A stretch of 44,086 nt of DNA from JAJTFW01 sp031421935 (GTDB lineage: Bacteria > Bacteroidota > Bacteroidia > AKYH767-A > OLB10): NCBI GenBank assembly GCA_031421935.1, contig JANOPQ010000011.1, positions 1 to 44,086 on the forward strand, in the 5' to 3' direction. Under the pieces are notes generated by a model, which saw only the letters and a list, made by a program, of their open reading frames with translations, did not search any database and was not told the DNA's origin. Shown one piece after another: positions 18,030 through 25,091 of the stretch (positions within the stretch are counted from its first letter, which is position 1; every line of letters begins with the position of its first letter). A program made the translations under genes and the position numbers.

Positions 18030-18599
18030 TTAAGCTTCTTGGTGAGCTGCTTCCATATTTATTGCAGTTGTTGCAACTTCCGATAATTTTTCATCGGCTG
18101 CTTTTTCTTCTTCAAGAGTAGCTTCAAGAAGTAATACGGCTTCGTCTAAATCCAAGGTTTCTGCAAACTGACAGAGCGTTCCGTAAGATGCAATTTCATA
18201 ATGTTCAATTTTTTGTCCTGCTGAAATAATTCCAGCATCACGCATCGCACCTTCTTCGCATTCTTCCATAATAGATGCCGCCTCTTTAATTAATCCTTCC
18301 ATGGCCTCACATTTTTTTGCTGTGGGTTTTTTACCAAGTATTTCAAAAACCTGCTCTACCCGGACTACTTGTTCTTCAGTTTCCTCAAGGTGATTTTCTA
18401 ATGCATCAATCAGATCTTCAGAACTTGCATTTTTAATCATTTTTGGAATTGCTTTAAGTAGCGCTTTTTCTGCCCAATAAATGTCTTTTAACTCTTCTTC
18501 AAACAATTTCATGAGTTGAGATGATTGCATTGGAGAAGTATTGGAATTATCTTTTGACTCTTTTCCGTTTTGGGAAGAAGTTGTTTTTTTATTTTTCAT
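18030..18599 (-). CDS. DUF892 (YciE/YciF-type) ferritin-like protein
   Basis: A 189-residue helical protein of the DUF892 family, whose members include the stress-induced YciE and YciF of enterobacteria. A low-complexity polar N-terminus (about 1-25) precedes the four-helix bundle. Family features are LFEEELKDIYWAEKALLKA, NHLEETEEQVVR, KCEAMEGLIKE, a DAGIISAGQKIEHYEIASYG segment, and LLEATLEEEKAADEKL. Glu and His residues (ExxH-like pairs in LENHLEE and KIEHYE) match the metal-site pattern of ferritin-like folds. It is the third gene of an operon with a disordered acidic protein, a small lipoprotein and a membrane peptide, consistent with a general stress role. Confidence 0.92.
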   Translation of the reverse strand: MKNKKTTSSQNGKESKDNSNTSPMQSSQLMKLFEEELKDIYWAEKALLKAIPKMIKNASSEDLIDALENHLEETEEQVVRVEQVFEILGKKPTAKKCEAMEGLIKEAASIMEECEEGAMRDAGIISAGQKIEHYEIASYGTLCQFAETLDLDEAVLLLEATLEEEKAADEKLSEVATTAINMEAAHQEA

Positions 18600-18627
18600 G
18601 ATTTTATTTTTCTATTAATTTGAGATC

Positions 18628-18801
18628 CTACTTTTTACTAGCCTTCATAACAAGAAATATAATTACACCAATGATGGCGACAACAATGAAAATCCCGAAC
18701 CCCATTCCTGCTTTAAAAATTCCTTCTACTACTCCGCAAGATGTTAAAAGTGCTGAAAGCATTAAAAATGTTAATACAGGAATGGGTTTTACGATTTTCA
18801 T
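18628..18801 (-). CDS. Small lipoprotein with C-terminal membrane helix
   Basis: A 57-residue protein starting MKIVKPIPVLTF. Its lipobox LLTSC puts the lipidated Cys at residue 22. After GVVEGIFKAGMGFG comes a second hydrophobic helix (FIVVAIIGVIIFLVM) and a basic tail KASKK. The frame extends to an ATG at 18843, but the internal ATG at 18801 gives a proper lipoprotein signal and is preferred. Very similar short lipoproteins are common in Bacteroidota. It is the second gene of the DUF892 operon. A tiny envelope protein of unknown function, perhaps comparable to stress-induced small membrane proteins. Confidence 0.7.
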   Translation of the reverse strand: MKIVKPIPVLTFLMLSALLTSCGVVEGIFKAGMGFGIFIVVAIIGVIIFLVMKASKK

Positions 18802-18864
18802 ATGGGATGTTTTTAATAAATAAATCAAACCCTCTATTTTCAAGGAAGGTTTGATAATTCAGAT

Positions 18865-19212
18865 TTACAATCTACCTTTATTAGTATTTTGATTTTCTTT
18901 TCTGTTTTCACTGCGGAATGAATCCGATTCTTCATCATGGTTTTTCTGATCGCGACTGTTGTTAGTTACTTGGTCAACAGAATCATCGCTTTCATCTTCT
19001 TCTCTGTTTCTATCATTGTCCATATTGTCGCCCATATTTCCAGTGATTTCTCTGCGATCATTCTCTTCTTCATCTTCTTCACCTATTTGGTGCTTTTTGT
19101 TTTGGAGAGGATCTTTCGGATCCGGCTTTTGTTTGTTGAAATCTTGGTTTGTTTTTTCTTTTAACATGCCTTCAGTAGGCTGATTACGATTGTCGTTTTG
19201 ATTTTTGTCCAT
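18865..19212 (-). CDS. Disordered acidic hydrophilin-like protein (115 aa)
   Basis: A 115-residue low-complexity protein dominated by Asn, Asp, Glu, Lys, Gln and Arg, with two Phe and no Cys, Trp or Tyr. Predicted disordered. The N-terminus MDKNQNDNRNQ matches the 91-residue protein at 7691-7966, and both contain an acidic block (here GEEDEEEND). It heads the stress operon (then lipoprotein, DUF892 protein, 38-residue peptide) and is preceded by site C of the recurrent promoter. A protective role in drying, osmotic or freezing stress is inferred from composition and context; sequence gives no enzymatic clue. Confidence 0.75.
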   Translation of the reverse strand: MDKNQNDNRNQPTEGMLKEKTNQDFNKQKPDPKDPLQNKKHQIGEEDEEENDRREITGNMGDNMDNDRNREEDESDDSVDQVTNNSRDQKNHDEESDSFRSENRKENQNTNKGRL

Positions 19213-19250
19213 GATGATTTAAATTAAATTGTAATTGAATTATTACGATG

Positions 19251-19316
19251 TAAAAGTGAACATGATTTTCTGTAGTTTCATTACACAATAAATCAGAATG
19301 TTTACATTATTCACAT
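19251..19316 (-). promoter_or_regulatory. Site C of the recurrent TGTGAA/TGTAA promoter
   Basis: Minus strand: TGTGAA (19315-19310), TGTAA (19306-19302), TGTAA (19285-19281), then CACTTTTA (19258-19251). Spacings equal those of sites A, B, E and F. The leader that follows contains GTAATAATTCAATTAC, also found almost unchanged after sites A and D. It drives the four-gene DUF892 operon. Confidence 0.65.
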
Positions 19317-19504
19317 ATCTATTGGGTATAAATAAGCGATGATGATATGCTTTTATTTTATACAAAGCATTCTATGAGATGCAGATAGAAAGTGGAGGCG
19401 GATCCACTTAATGGGATCTTATAATCGGAAAATTTTAAAAGTATTTGGAAAAGATAAGGTAAAAGGGCAATGATTTGGTTTATATTAAACTCTTTATTGT
19501 AAGT

Positions 19505-20065
19505 CTAAATATTTTGAATGGTATTTCGCCTGAGTTCTTTTAATGCTTTAAAGTGAGAAGGTGTTAAGCCTGTCACCTTTTTAAACTGACTGGATAAATG
19601 CGCTACGCTGCTGTAATGTAGTTTGTATGCAATCTCCGAGAAGTTATCTTCTCCAAAAAGAATTAACTCCTTAATCCTTTCAATTTTTAATGCGATTACG
19701 AATTGTTCAATGGTAGTGGCTTCTACTTCCGAAAAGAAATTTGCCAAGTAAGTATAACTATGACCTAATTCATCACTGAGTAAAACGGAAAACTTAATAT
19801 TTGGCTTTTCGTCTGATTTGTAAACATAGTCAATAGCGACTTTTCTAATTTTCTCAATTAAAACACCATCCTTCTTTTCTAATAATTCTAATCCAGCTTT
19901 TTTGATTATTTTGTTAAGTTTTTTTTTATCAGCATCTGAAATATCTTCCTTCGTTTCTATTTCACCTAATTCTATTTTGGTTGTTGTAATATCCAGTTCT
20001 TCTAAAGCACCTTTAACAACAATTTTGCAGCTTTCACAAGCCATGTTTTTTACATAAATTTTCAT
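19505..20065 (-). CDS. HMA-like N-terminus fused to AraC-type HTH regulator
   Basis: A 186-residue regulator. Residues 1-70 look like a heavy-metal-associated (HMA/CopZ-like) fold with a CxxC metal site in NMACESCKIVV. Residues about 95-180 are an AraC/XylS double helix-turn-helix (LANFFSEVEATTIEQFV, then FSEIAYKLHYSSVAHLSSQFKKVTG). A fold that binds soft metals joined to a DNA-binding domain suggests a metal- or redox-responsive transcription factor. This pairing is known in Bacteroidota. It stands alone, 292 bases upstream-side of the stress operon and in the same direction; no metal transporter of the CopA type is adjacent. The target is unknown. Confidence 0.85.
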   Translation of the reverse strand: MKIYVKNMACESCKIVVKGALEELDITTTKIELGEIETKEDISDADKKKLNKIIKKAGLELLEKKDGVLIEKIRKVAIDYVYKSDEKPNIKFSVLLSDELGHSYTYLANFFSEVEATTIEQFVIALKIERIKELILFGEDNFSEIAYKLHYSSVAHLSSQFKKVTGLTPSHFKALKELRRNTIQNI

Positions 20066-20396
20066 AAAATAATTTTATCTTGTTAAATAATTCGGTTTAT
20101 TAGTAAAGATGATACTTTTTAAAGTAAATTTAAAAACGCAAATGCTTGCTATAAATTGTACAGTATGTATTTCCATTTCTATTCGCCCTATTTTCAATGG
20201 ATCAGGTCTATTTTAATTATTATGTAAAGAGGAATATTTATTAATTCTACCTTGCAAATCAGTAGCAAATTTAGACTTAGTTCAATAAGTAATACCAAGA
20301 ATAAATGGTATAATAGAAAAATTAATAATTCTAAATTATAGTATTTCAATAGAAGAACATCGTTCTTATTTGTGAAAGTACCTTTTGAAAAGTTTG
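20066..20396. other. Intergenic region downstream of the kdp locus
   Basis: About 330 bases between the last kdp-locus gene and the AraC-type gene. The only structures seen are a 6-bp hairpin AAGAAC/GTTCTT with a 3-base loop (20353-20367), a possible weak terminator of the kdp transcript, and a short ATACCA/TGGTAT inverted repeat near 20293-20312. No gene was recognised. Confidence 0.45.
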
Positions 20397-22124
20397 TTAA
20401 CTCACTTCATTTAAAGTTATAGTAAATGTACATCCCGCGCCAAATTCACTGTCAACCTTAATATGTCCTCCTTGCGCTTCAATAAACTCTTTGCTAATGG
20501 CAAGTCCCAAGCCAGTCCCCGACCTACTGCTGCCCGGTACTTGAAAATACCGATTGAATATTTTTTCTTTGTATTTTGATTCAATACCTAAACCAAAGTC
20601 TTTAACAGTAAACAAAACACTATCCTTATCATTCATTAATTTTATAATAATTTCACTTTTTTCTGGTGAATAACGAATGGCGTTTGTCAGTAGATTGATT
20701 AAAACCCAAGCGGCTTTTTCAGTATCTGCTTTAATTAAAGGCAAATTTTCATCTGCCATTACATTAATGCTTATTTGTTTTTGTTCGGCAGGGACCTTTA
20801 CAGCCTCCAATGCGTATTGCAAAATTTGTTTGGGATCGCTGGGTTGTATGTTTAACTGAATATTTCCTGTTTCCACTTGTGATAAATTGAGCAGTTCACT
20901 GGTTATTTTTAGGAGTCGGTTACTGTCTTCTTTTATACTCTCTGTAAGTTGTTTTTGATCCTCATTGAGAGTTCCCGTTGATTTATTATCTAATAATTGC
21001 AAGCTAGCTTTAATAGCAGAAATAGGAGTTTTTAGTTCGTGGGAAATCGTTGCAATGAAATTGGTTTTTGCGAAATCCAATTCTTTAAATGGGGTGATAT
21101 TTCTTAATACAATAAAGTGACCTATATGCTTTTGCTCCTTTTCGCCGGTGGGAGTAATGGAAATGGGTATAATTTCTTTTTCAAAATAACTTTCTTTGCT
21201 ATCAGCATAAATTTTTAAAGGCTTTTTATCCTGTTTATCATCATTAGACATTAACTCTTGAACGAGTGATCGCATCAAATCATTTCTTACTGCAATGTCC
21301 TGTGCAAGTTTACCTGATAAGTCTTCAGTTTTCATTCCTAAAATTATGCAAGCTTCATTATTAACAAATAAGATTGTGTTTTGTTCATCAAGACCAATAA
21401 CTGGATCGTGCATATTGTTTATTAGTGTTTCAATTCGCTTTTTCTGAAACATAATTTTTGAAAGACTGCTGTTATTGTATTCTTCAAGTTTCATTGCCAT
21501 TACATTGAATGCTTGAGCCAACTCCCCAAATTCATTATGACCTTCAAAATGAACTCGCTTCTCATAATTCTTTTCAGCAATTTGTTTGATGCTTTCTGTT
21601 AAGACTTTAATGGGATTGGCAATATTCCCAGGTAAATTAATTAGCAGTACAAATGCGATCATAAAGCAAAATGTTCCCGTTAAACCTATCCACCAAGTTG
21701 CATTCTTTGCTGTTTGCTTAGCCACATCACTCTTACGTTGTATGGCCTGCATGTTTAACAACATTATGTCCGTTAAATCCTTGCGTATAGAAACGTAAAG
21801 CAAACTATCGGTTGGTTTTTGCTTTAAGGTACTGAAATCAAGAAATAGTTTTTCGGTTAATTCCTTTTCACCGATTTCTGTAATATTATTTTGCTGTTTG
21901 TGAAGATTTTCAGAAAACTTATTGATGCTTTTTAAATCCGTTACATCTTCATCTAATGCTCGTAGCATATTTCGAGAATAATCCAGAGTATTATAGTTGG
22001 CTACTAAAATATTTTGCGTGTCTTTGTTTATTGCATTAATATACATCGTTCCAAGTACAGAAAGCAGGATAATAAAGAGAAAGAGCAGGCCAACTCCCAA
22101 GGTGAGTTTAACTTTTATTTTCAT
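20397..22124 (-). CDS. Membrane sensor histidine kinase of the kdp locus (HAMP-PAS-HisKA-HATPase)
   Basis: A 575-residue kinase. Two transmembrane helices (about 7-29 and 143-165) flank a periplasmic sensor of about 110 residues. A HAMP linker follows (KVLTESIKQIAEKNYEKRV), then PAS (about 235-340), HisKA with TISHELKTPISA, and HATPase_c with NLLTNAIRYSP, DFGLGI and GTGLGLAI. Its ATG overlaps the stop of the KdpD sensor gene (22121-22124), so the two are translationally coupled and probably work together. In enterobacteria KdpD carries both sensor and kinase; here the kinase part is a separate protein. The likely partner is the NtrC-type regulator at 29599-30957. Confidence 0.92.
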   Translation of the reverse strand: MKIKVKLTLGVGLLFLFIILLSVLGTMYINAINKDTQNILVANYNTLDYSRNMLRALDEDVTDLKSINKFSENLHKQQNNITEIGEKELTEKLFLDFSTLKQKPTDSLLYVSIRKDLTDIMLLNMQAIQRKSDVAKQTAKNATWWIGLTGTFCFMIAFVLLINLPGNIANPIKVLTESIKQIAEKNYEKRVHFEGHNEFGELAQAFNVMAMKLEEYNNSSLSKIMFQKKRIETLINNMHDPVIGLDEQNTILFVNNEACIILGMKTEDLSGKLAQDIAVRNDLMRSLVQELMSNDDKQDKKPLKIYADSKESYFEKEIIPISITPTGEKEQKHIGHFIVLRNITPFKELDFAKTNFIATISHELKTPISAIKASLQLLDNKSTGTLNEDQKQLTESIKEDSNRLLKITSELLNLSQVETGNIQLNIQPSDPKQILQYALEAVKVPAEQKQISINVMADENLPLIKADTEKAAWVLINLLTNAIRYSPEKSEIIIKLMNDKDSVLFTVKDFGLGIESKYKEKIFNRYFQVPGSSRSGTGLGLAISKEFIEAQGGHIKVDSEFGAGCTFTITLNEVS

Positions 22125-23245
22125 GATAGAATAACGATGTCAATATCCAAAGATTTTAATTTCTTTAATAACTCATTGAATGTATTTGTAGCCAAAATAA
22201 AGGTAAATAAATTAAAATGTGGCTTACCAATACAAATAGTAGTTATTTCTTGTCCTTCTGCTACTTCGGAAATCGCTTTTGCAATGTTTTTACTTTCTTT
22301 TTTTATTATTTCCGCTCCCAATTCTGTTGCCAGCTTCAAGTTGTTAATAAGATGACGTTGCTTGTCCAAAGCTATTTTATCAGCACTTTCATCGGGGGTT
22401 TGTACATATAGTAAGTACCACTTGCTGTTATAATAATTTGCTAATCGGGCAGTCTTTCGAATGATGGCTTTTGCAGTTTTATCATTACTGCTAATACAAG
22501 CTAAAAAACGATCGTGTCGAAGTGCGATGTTTTTTGGGATCTCCGTTTCTATTTTTCGGAGGACCTGTGTTGAAACTTCTTTTAATGCTAATTCTCGAAG
22601 CTGTAAAATATGTTCTGGTTTAAAGAAATTTTTAAGTGCGGTTTCAATTTTTTCTGCCTGATAAATCTTCCCTTCCTTTAAACGTGTGATCAGCTCATCG
22701 GCTGTTAAATCAATATTAACCACCTCATCGGCTATTGCAATTACCTTATCCGGCACTCGCTCTTTCACTTCTACCCCAGTAATTTGTTTTACCTCCTCAT
22801 TAAGGCTTTCGATATGCTGAATATTTACAGCACTGATTACATTTATTCCCGCTTCTAATATTTCTTTTACATCCTGCCAGCGTTTTTCGTTTTTACTACC
22901 TTCCATGTTGGTATGCGCTAACTCATCTACGATGACCACTTCAGGCCGCAAACTAATAATGGCATGAACATCCATCTCCTCTAGTTCTTTTCCTTTATAG
23001 AAAATTGTTCTGCGTGGAATGACAGGTAATCCTTCTAGTAATTGATGGGTTTCTTTTCTATTATGGGTTTCAACATAACCTATTTTAACATCAATGCCCG
23101 TGCGTAAAAGTGTTTGAGCTTCCTGTAACATACGATAAGTTTTACCTACACCAGCACTCATGCCGATATAAATTTTAAACTTTCCTCGTCTTGACTTTTG
23201 TATCAGGTCAAGAAAATCTTTCGCTGATTTTCTGGTCTCTTCCAT
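22121..23245 (-). CDS. kdpD: KdpD N-terminal sensor protein with universal-stress domain, no kinase
   Basis: A 374-residue protein matching only the cytoplasmic N-terminal part of KdpD. Residues about 18-230 are the KdpD domain with the Walker A-type GMSAGVGKTYRML and the Walker B-type VIVDELAHTN, then AVNIQHIESLNEEV. Residues about 245-374 are a universal stress protein-like domain (HDRFLACISSNDKTAKAIIRKTARLA; split as HDRFLACIS and KAIIRKTARLA; TTICIGKPH). The transmembrane and histidine-kinase halves of classical KdpD are absent and are supplied by the overlapping downstream gene. It probably senses potassium or ATP state and modulates the kinase. It lies 75 bases after the porin gene. Confidence 0.92.
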   Translation of the reverse strand: MEETRKSAKDFLDLIQKSRRGKFKIYIGMSAGVGKTYRMLQEAQTLLRTGIDVKIGYVETHNRKETHQLLEGLPVIPRRTIFYKGKELEEMDVHAIISLRPEVVIVDELAHTNMEGSKNEKRWQDVKEILEAGINVISAVNIQHIESLNEEVKQITGVEVKERVPDKVIAIADEVVNIDLTADELITRLKEGKIYQAEKIETALKNFFKPEHILQLRELALKEVSTQVLRKIETEIPKNIALRHDRFLACISSNDKTAKAIIRKTARLANYYNSKWYLLYVQTPDESADKIALDKQRHLINNLKLATELGAEIIKKESKNIAKAISEVAEGQEITTICIGKPHFNLFTFILATNTFNELLKKLKSLDIDIVILS

Positions 23246-23320
23246 TAATTATTTTGTTACACTGGTATAGAGGCGGGCATGTAATTTATACTTTCGATTT
23301 TTAATACGTACTAATATTTG

Positions 23321-24508
23321 TTAAAATGAAATGGCTAAAGAGGTAGAAACAAATAAATTTTGGTAGGAAGGTTTATTATCCATCGTAAATATTTTATCTT
23401 CACTACTGAACCCTCTTCCTTCAATTCGCCATACAATATTGCTGGCAATATTGTAATCTAGATTTAAAGAATAGCCATAGGTTTGAAAGCCATTTGGAGT
23501 GGATGTAGCAATAATTACTCCTTTAGCATCGTCATAATATTCACCTCTTGCCACAACAGCCCATTGATCGTTTAAATTTACTTTAACAATTAACACAGGA
23601 CTGTACCAACTGTTATAGTCGCTGCTACCTTTTGATTTCTGTTCCATACCATAGTCAAAGCCGGCTGTAATATGAAAATTATTTGTGATGTGAAACATTC
23701 CATAAAAATTGTGAAAGTAGCGCATTTGTTTTGCTGTATCTGATTTATCATTTCCGATAAAAGTACTGTAGTTTAAAGTAACATTAGTATTTGGAGTGAA
23801 AGTTGCTTGTGTTCCAAAAGCAGGAGTATTATTGCCATCAGGTCGTTGAATGCGTTGCCATCCATTAAGAATTAATCCGCTTAAAAACCATTTACTATTA
23901 TCGGATGAATAAGAAATTTTAGCTCCGCTTTCAAAGTAAGGTGTGTTATCGGCAAGTATACTTCTGGTTAATCCCCAACAATCTTTTCCAACTGCACTTT
24001 CAAAGCCAATATGTGACGCAAAAATACCTGCATCAATCCACAAGTTTTTCATTTTTGAAATTTTTACACCTGCATTGGCTTCAAAAATATTTTTCAAAAC
24101 CCCAGGTTCAGCCGCGAGATTAGCATTGGTATATGTGCCTGTCATTAAAGCTAGGTTGGTTCTCACCTTATCATTGTTGTATGCCAATTTAACAAAGCCT
24201 AAGTTAAGGTTTACCTCGTTGTGTCGGTTGTGTGAATATACAAACCCTGGACGGTTGTGGTTATCTGGATTTCCAAAGTCATAGCTGTAATAGGTTTCTA
24301 AATAACCTGATATTTTTAGATGATCAAGAACTGGTGATGTAGATTTATTGGAATTATTGTTCGAACTATCATTTAATTCATTTTTTATTTGTTGAATGAT
24401 TGATTGGCGTTCTGCGTTCGATAAGCTGGTTTGGGCATTTGCATTGCTAAACGCGCCCAAGATCGATAGACTTATTCCAAAAATTGTATTTACTTTTAAT
24501 TGTCTCAT
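23321..24508 (-). CDS. Outer-membrane beta-barrel porin of the kdp operon
   Basis: A 395-residue outer-membrane protein with an N-terminal signal peptide (ending SNANAQTS) and a short polar linker rich in Asn and Ser. The rest is alternating beta strands typical of the OmpL-like putative beta-barrel porin-2 family (SGYLETYYSYDFGNP, NLGFVKLAYNN, AGFDYGMEQ, VARGEYYDD), ending in an aromatic terminal strand (STSLAISF) as expected for BAM-assembled barrels. It lies 7 bases after kdpC, inside the potassium operon, so it probably gives potassium a way across the outer membrane to KdpFABC. That role is inferred from position. Confidence 0.85.
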   Translation of the reverse strand: MRQLKVNTIFGISLSILGAFSNANAQTSLSNAERQSIIQQIKNELNDSSNNNSNKSTSPVLDHLKISGYLETYYSYDFGNPDNHNRPGFVYSHNRHNEVNLNLGFVKLAYNNDKVRTNLALMTGTYTNANLAAEPGVLKNIFEANAGVKISKMKNLWIDAGIFASHIGFESAVGKDCWGLTRSILADNTPYFESGAKISYSSDNSKWFLSGLILNGWQRIQRPDGNNTPAFGTQATFTPNTNVTLNYSTFIGNDKSDTAKQMRYFHNFYGMFHITNNFHITAGFDYGMEQKSKGSSDYNSWYSPVLIVKVNLNDQWAVVARGEYYDDAKGVIIATSTPNGFQTYGYSLNLDYNIASNIVWRIEGRGFSSEDKIFTMDNKPSYQNLFVSTSLAISF

Positions 24509-24515
24509 TTTTATT

Positions 24516-25079
24516 TTAGTTTTTTAAATTATCCAAAGCAAGGTTCAATGTCAGCACATTTATCTTTTCTGTGCCAAATAATCCAAGTAATGGTTTTTCG
24601 GTTTGTTTTTCTATAAGTTGATTAATGGTGGTTTCATTTAAGTTACGAATTTTAGCTATCCGCTTAACTTGCACTTTCGCAGCTTGTACAGAGATGTTAG
24701 GATCTAATCCACTTCCACTTGCTGTAACCAGATCGGAAGGAATGTCTGATTTATTAATACCAGGATTATGAACTAAGAAGGTGTCAATTCTTGCTTGCAC
24801 TTCCGTTAAATACTCCGGATTACTTGGTCCTTTATTACTTCCGCCCGAGCCAGCAGCATTGTATGCTACTGCAGAAGGTCTGGAGTAAAAATAGGTATCA
24901 TTTGTAAAGAACTGCCCTACATTACTGTAATAAACATTTCCATTTTGAGTGAGAACTTCGCCCTTACCTTGGTTGGTTGCAAATTGCGCAACCCCATAAA
25001 TGGCAAGAGTATAAATACCCACAAAGAATACAAGACATACGAGCGTTAATTTAATAGCAGGAAATATATTTGATTTCAT
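24516..25079 (-). CDS. kdpC: Potassium-transporting ATPase subunit C
   Basis: A 187-residue KdpC, the accessory subunit that stabilises and assists nucleotide binding in the KdpFABC potassium pump. One N-terminal membrane helix (LTLVCLVFFVGIYTLAIYGV) is followed by a periplasmic domain with family motifs FYSRPSAVAYN, AAGSGGSNKGPSNPEY, SDLVTASGSGLDP and ISVQAAKVQVKRIAKIR. Length is normal. It follows kdpB by 12 bases and precedes the porin by 7. Confidence 0.97.
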   Translation of the reverse strand: MKSNIFPAIKLTLVCLVFFVGIYTLAIYGVAQFATNQGKGEVLTQNGNVYYSNVGQFFTNDTYFYSRPSAVAYNAAGSGGSNKGPSNPEYLTEVQARIDTFLVHNPGINKSDIPSDLVTASGSGLDPNISVQAAKVQVKRIAKIRNLNETTINQLIEKQTEKPLLGLFGTEKINVLTLNLALDNLKN

Positions 25080-25091
25080 CTTGTTGATTTT

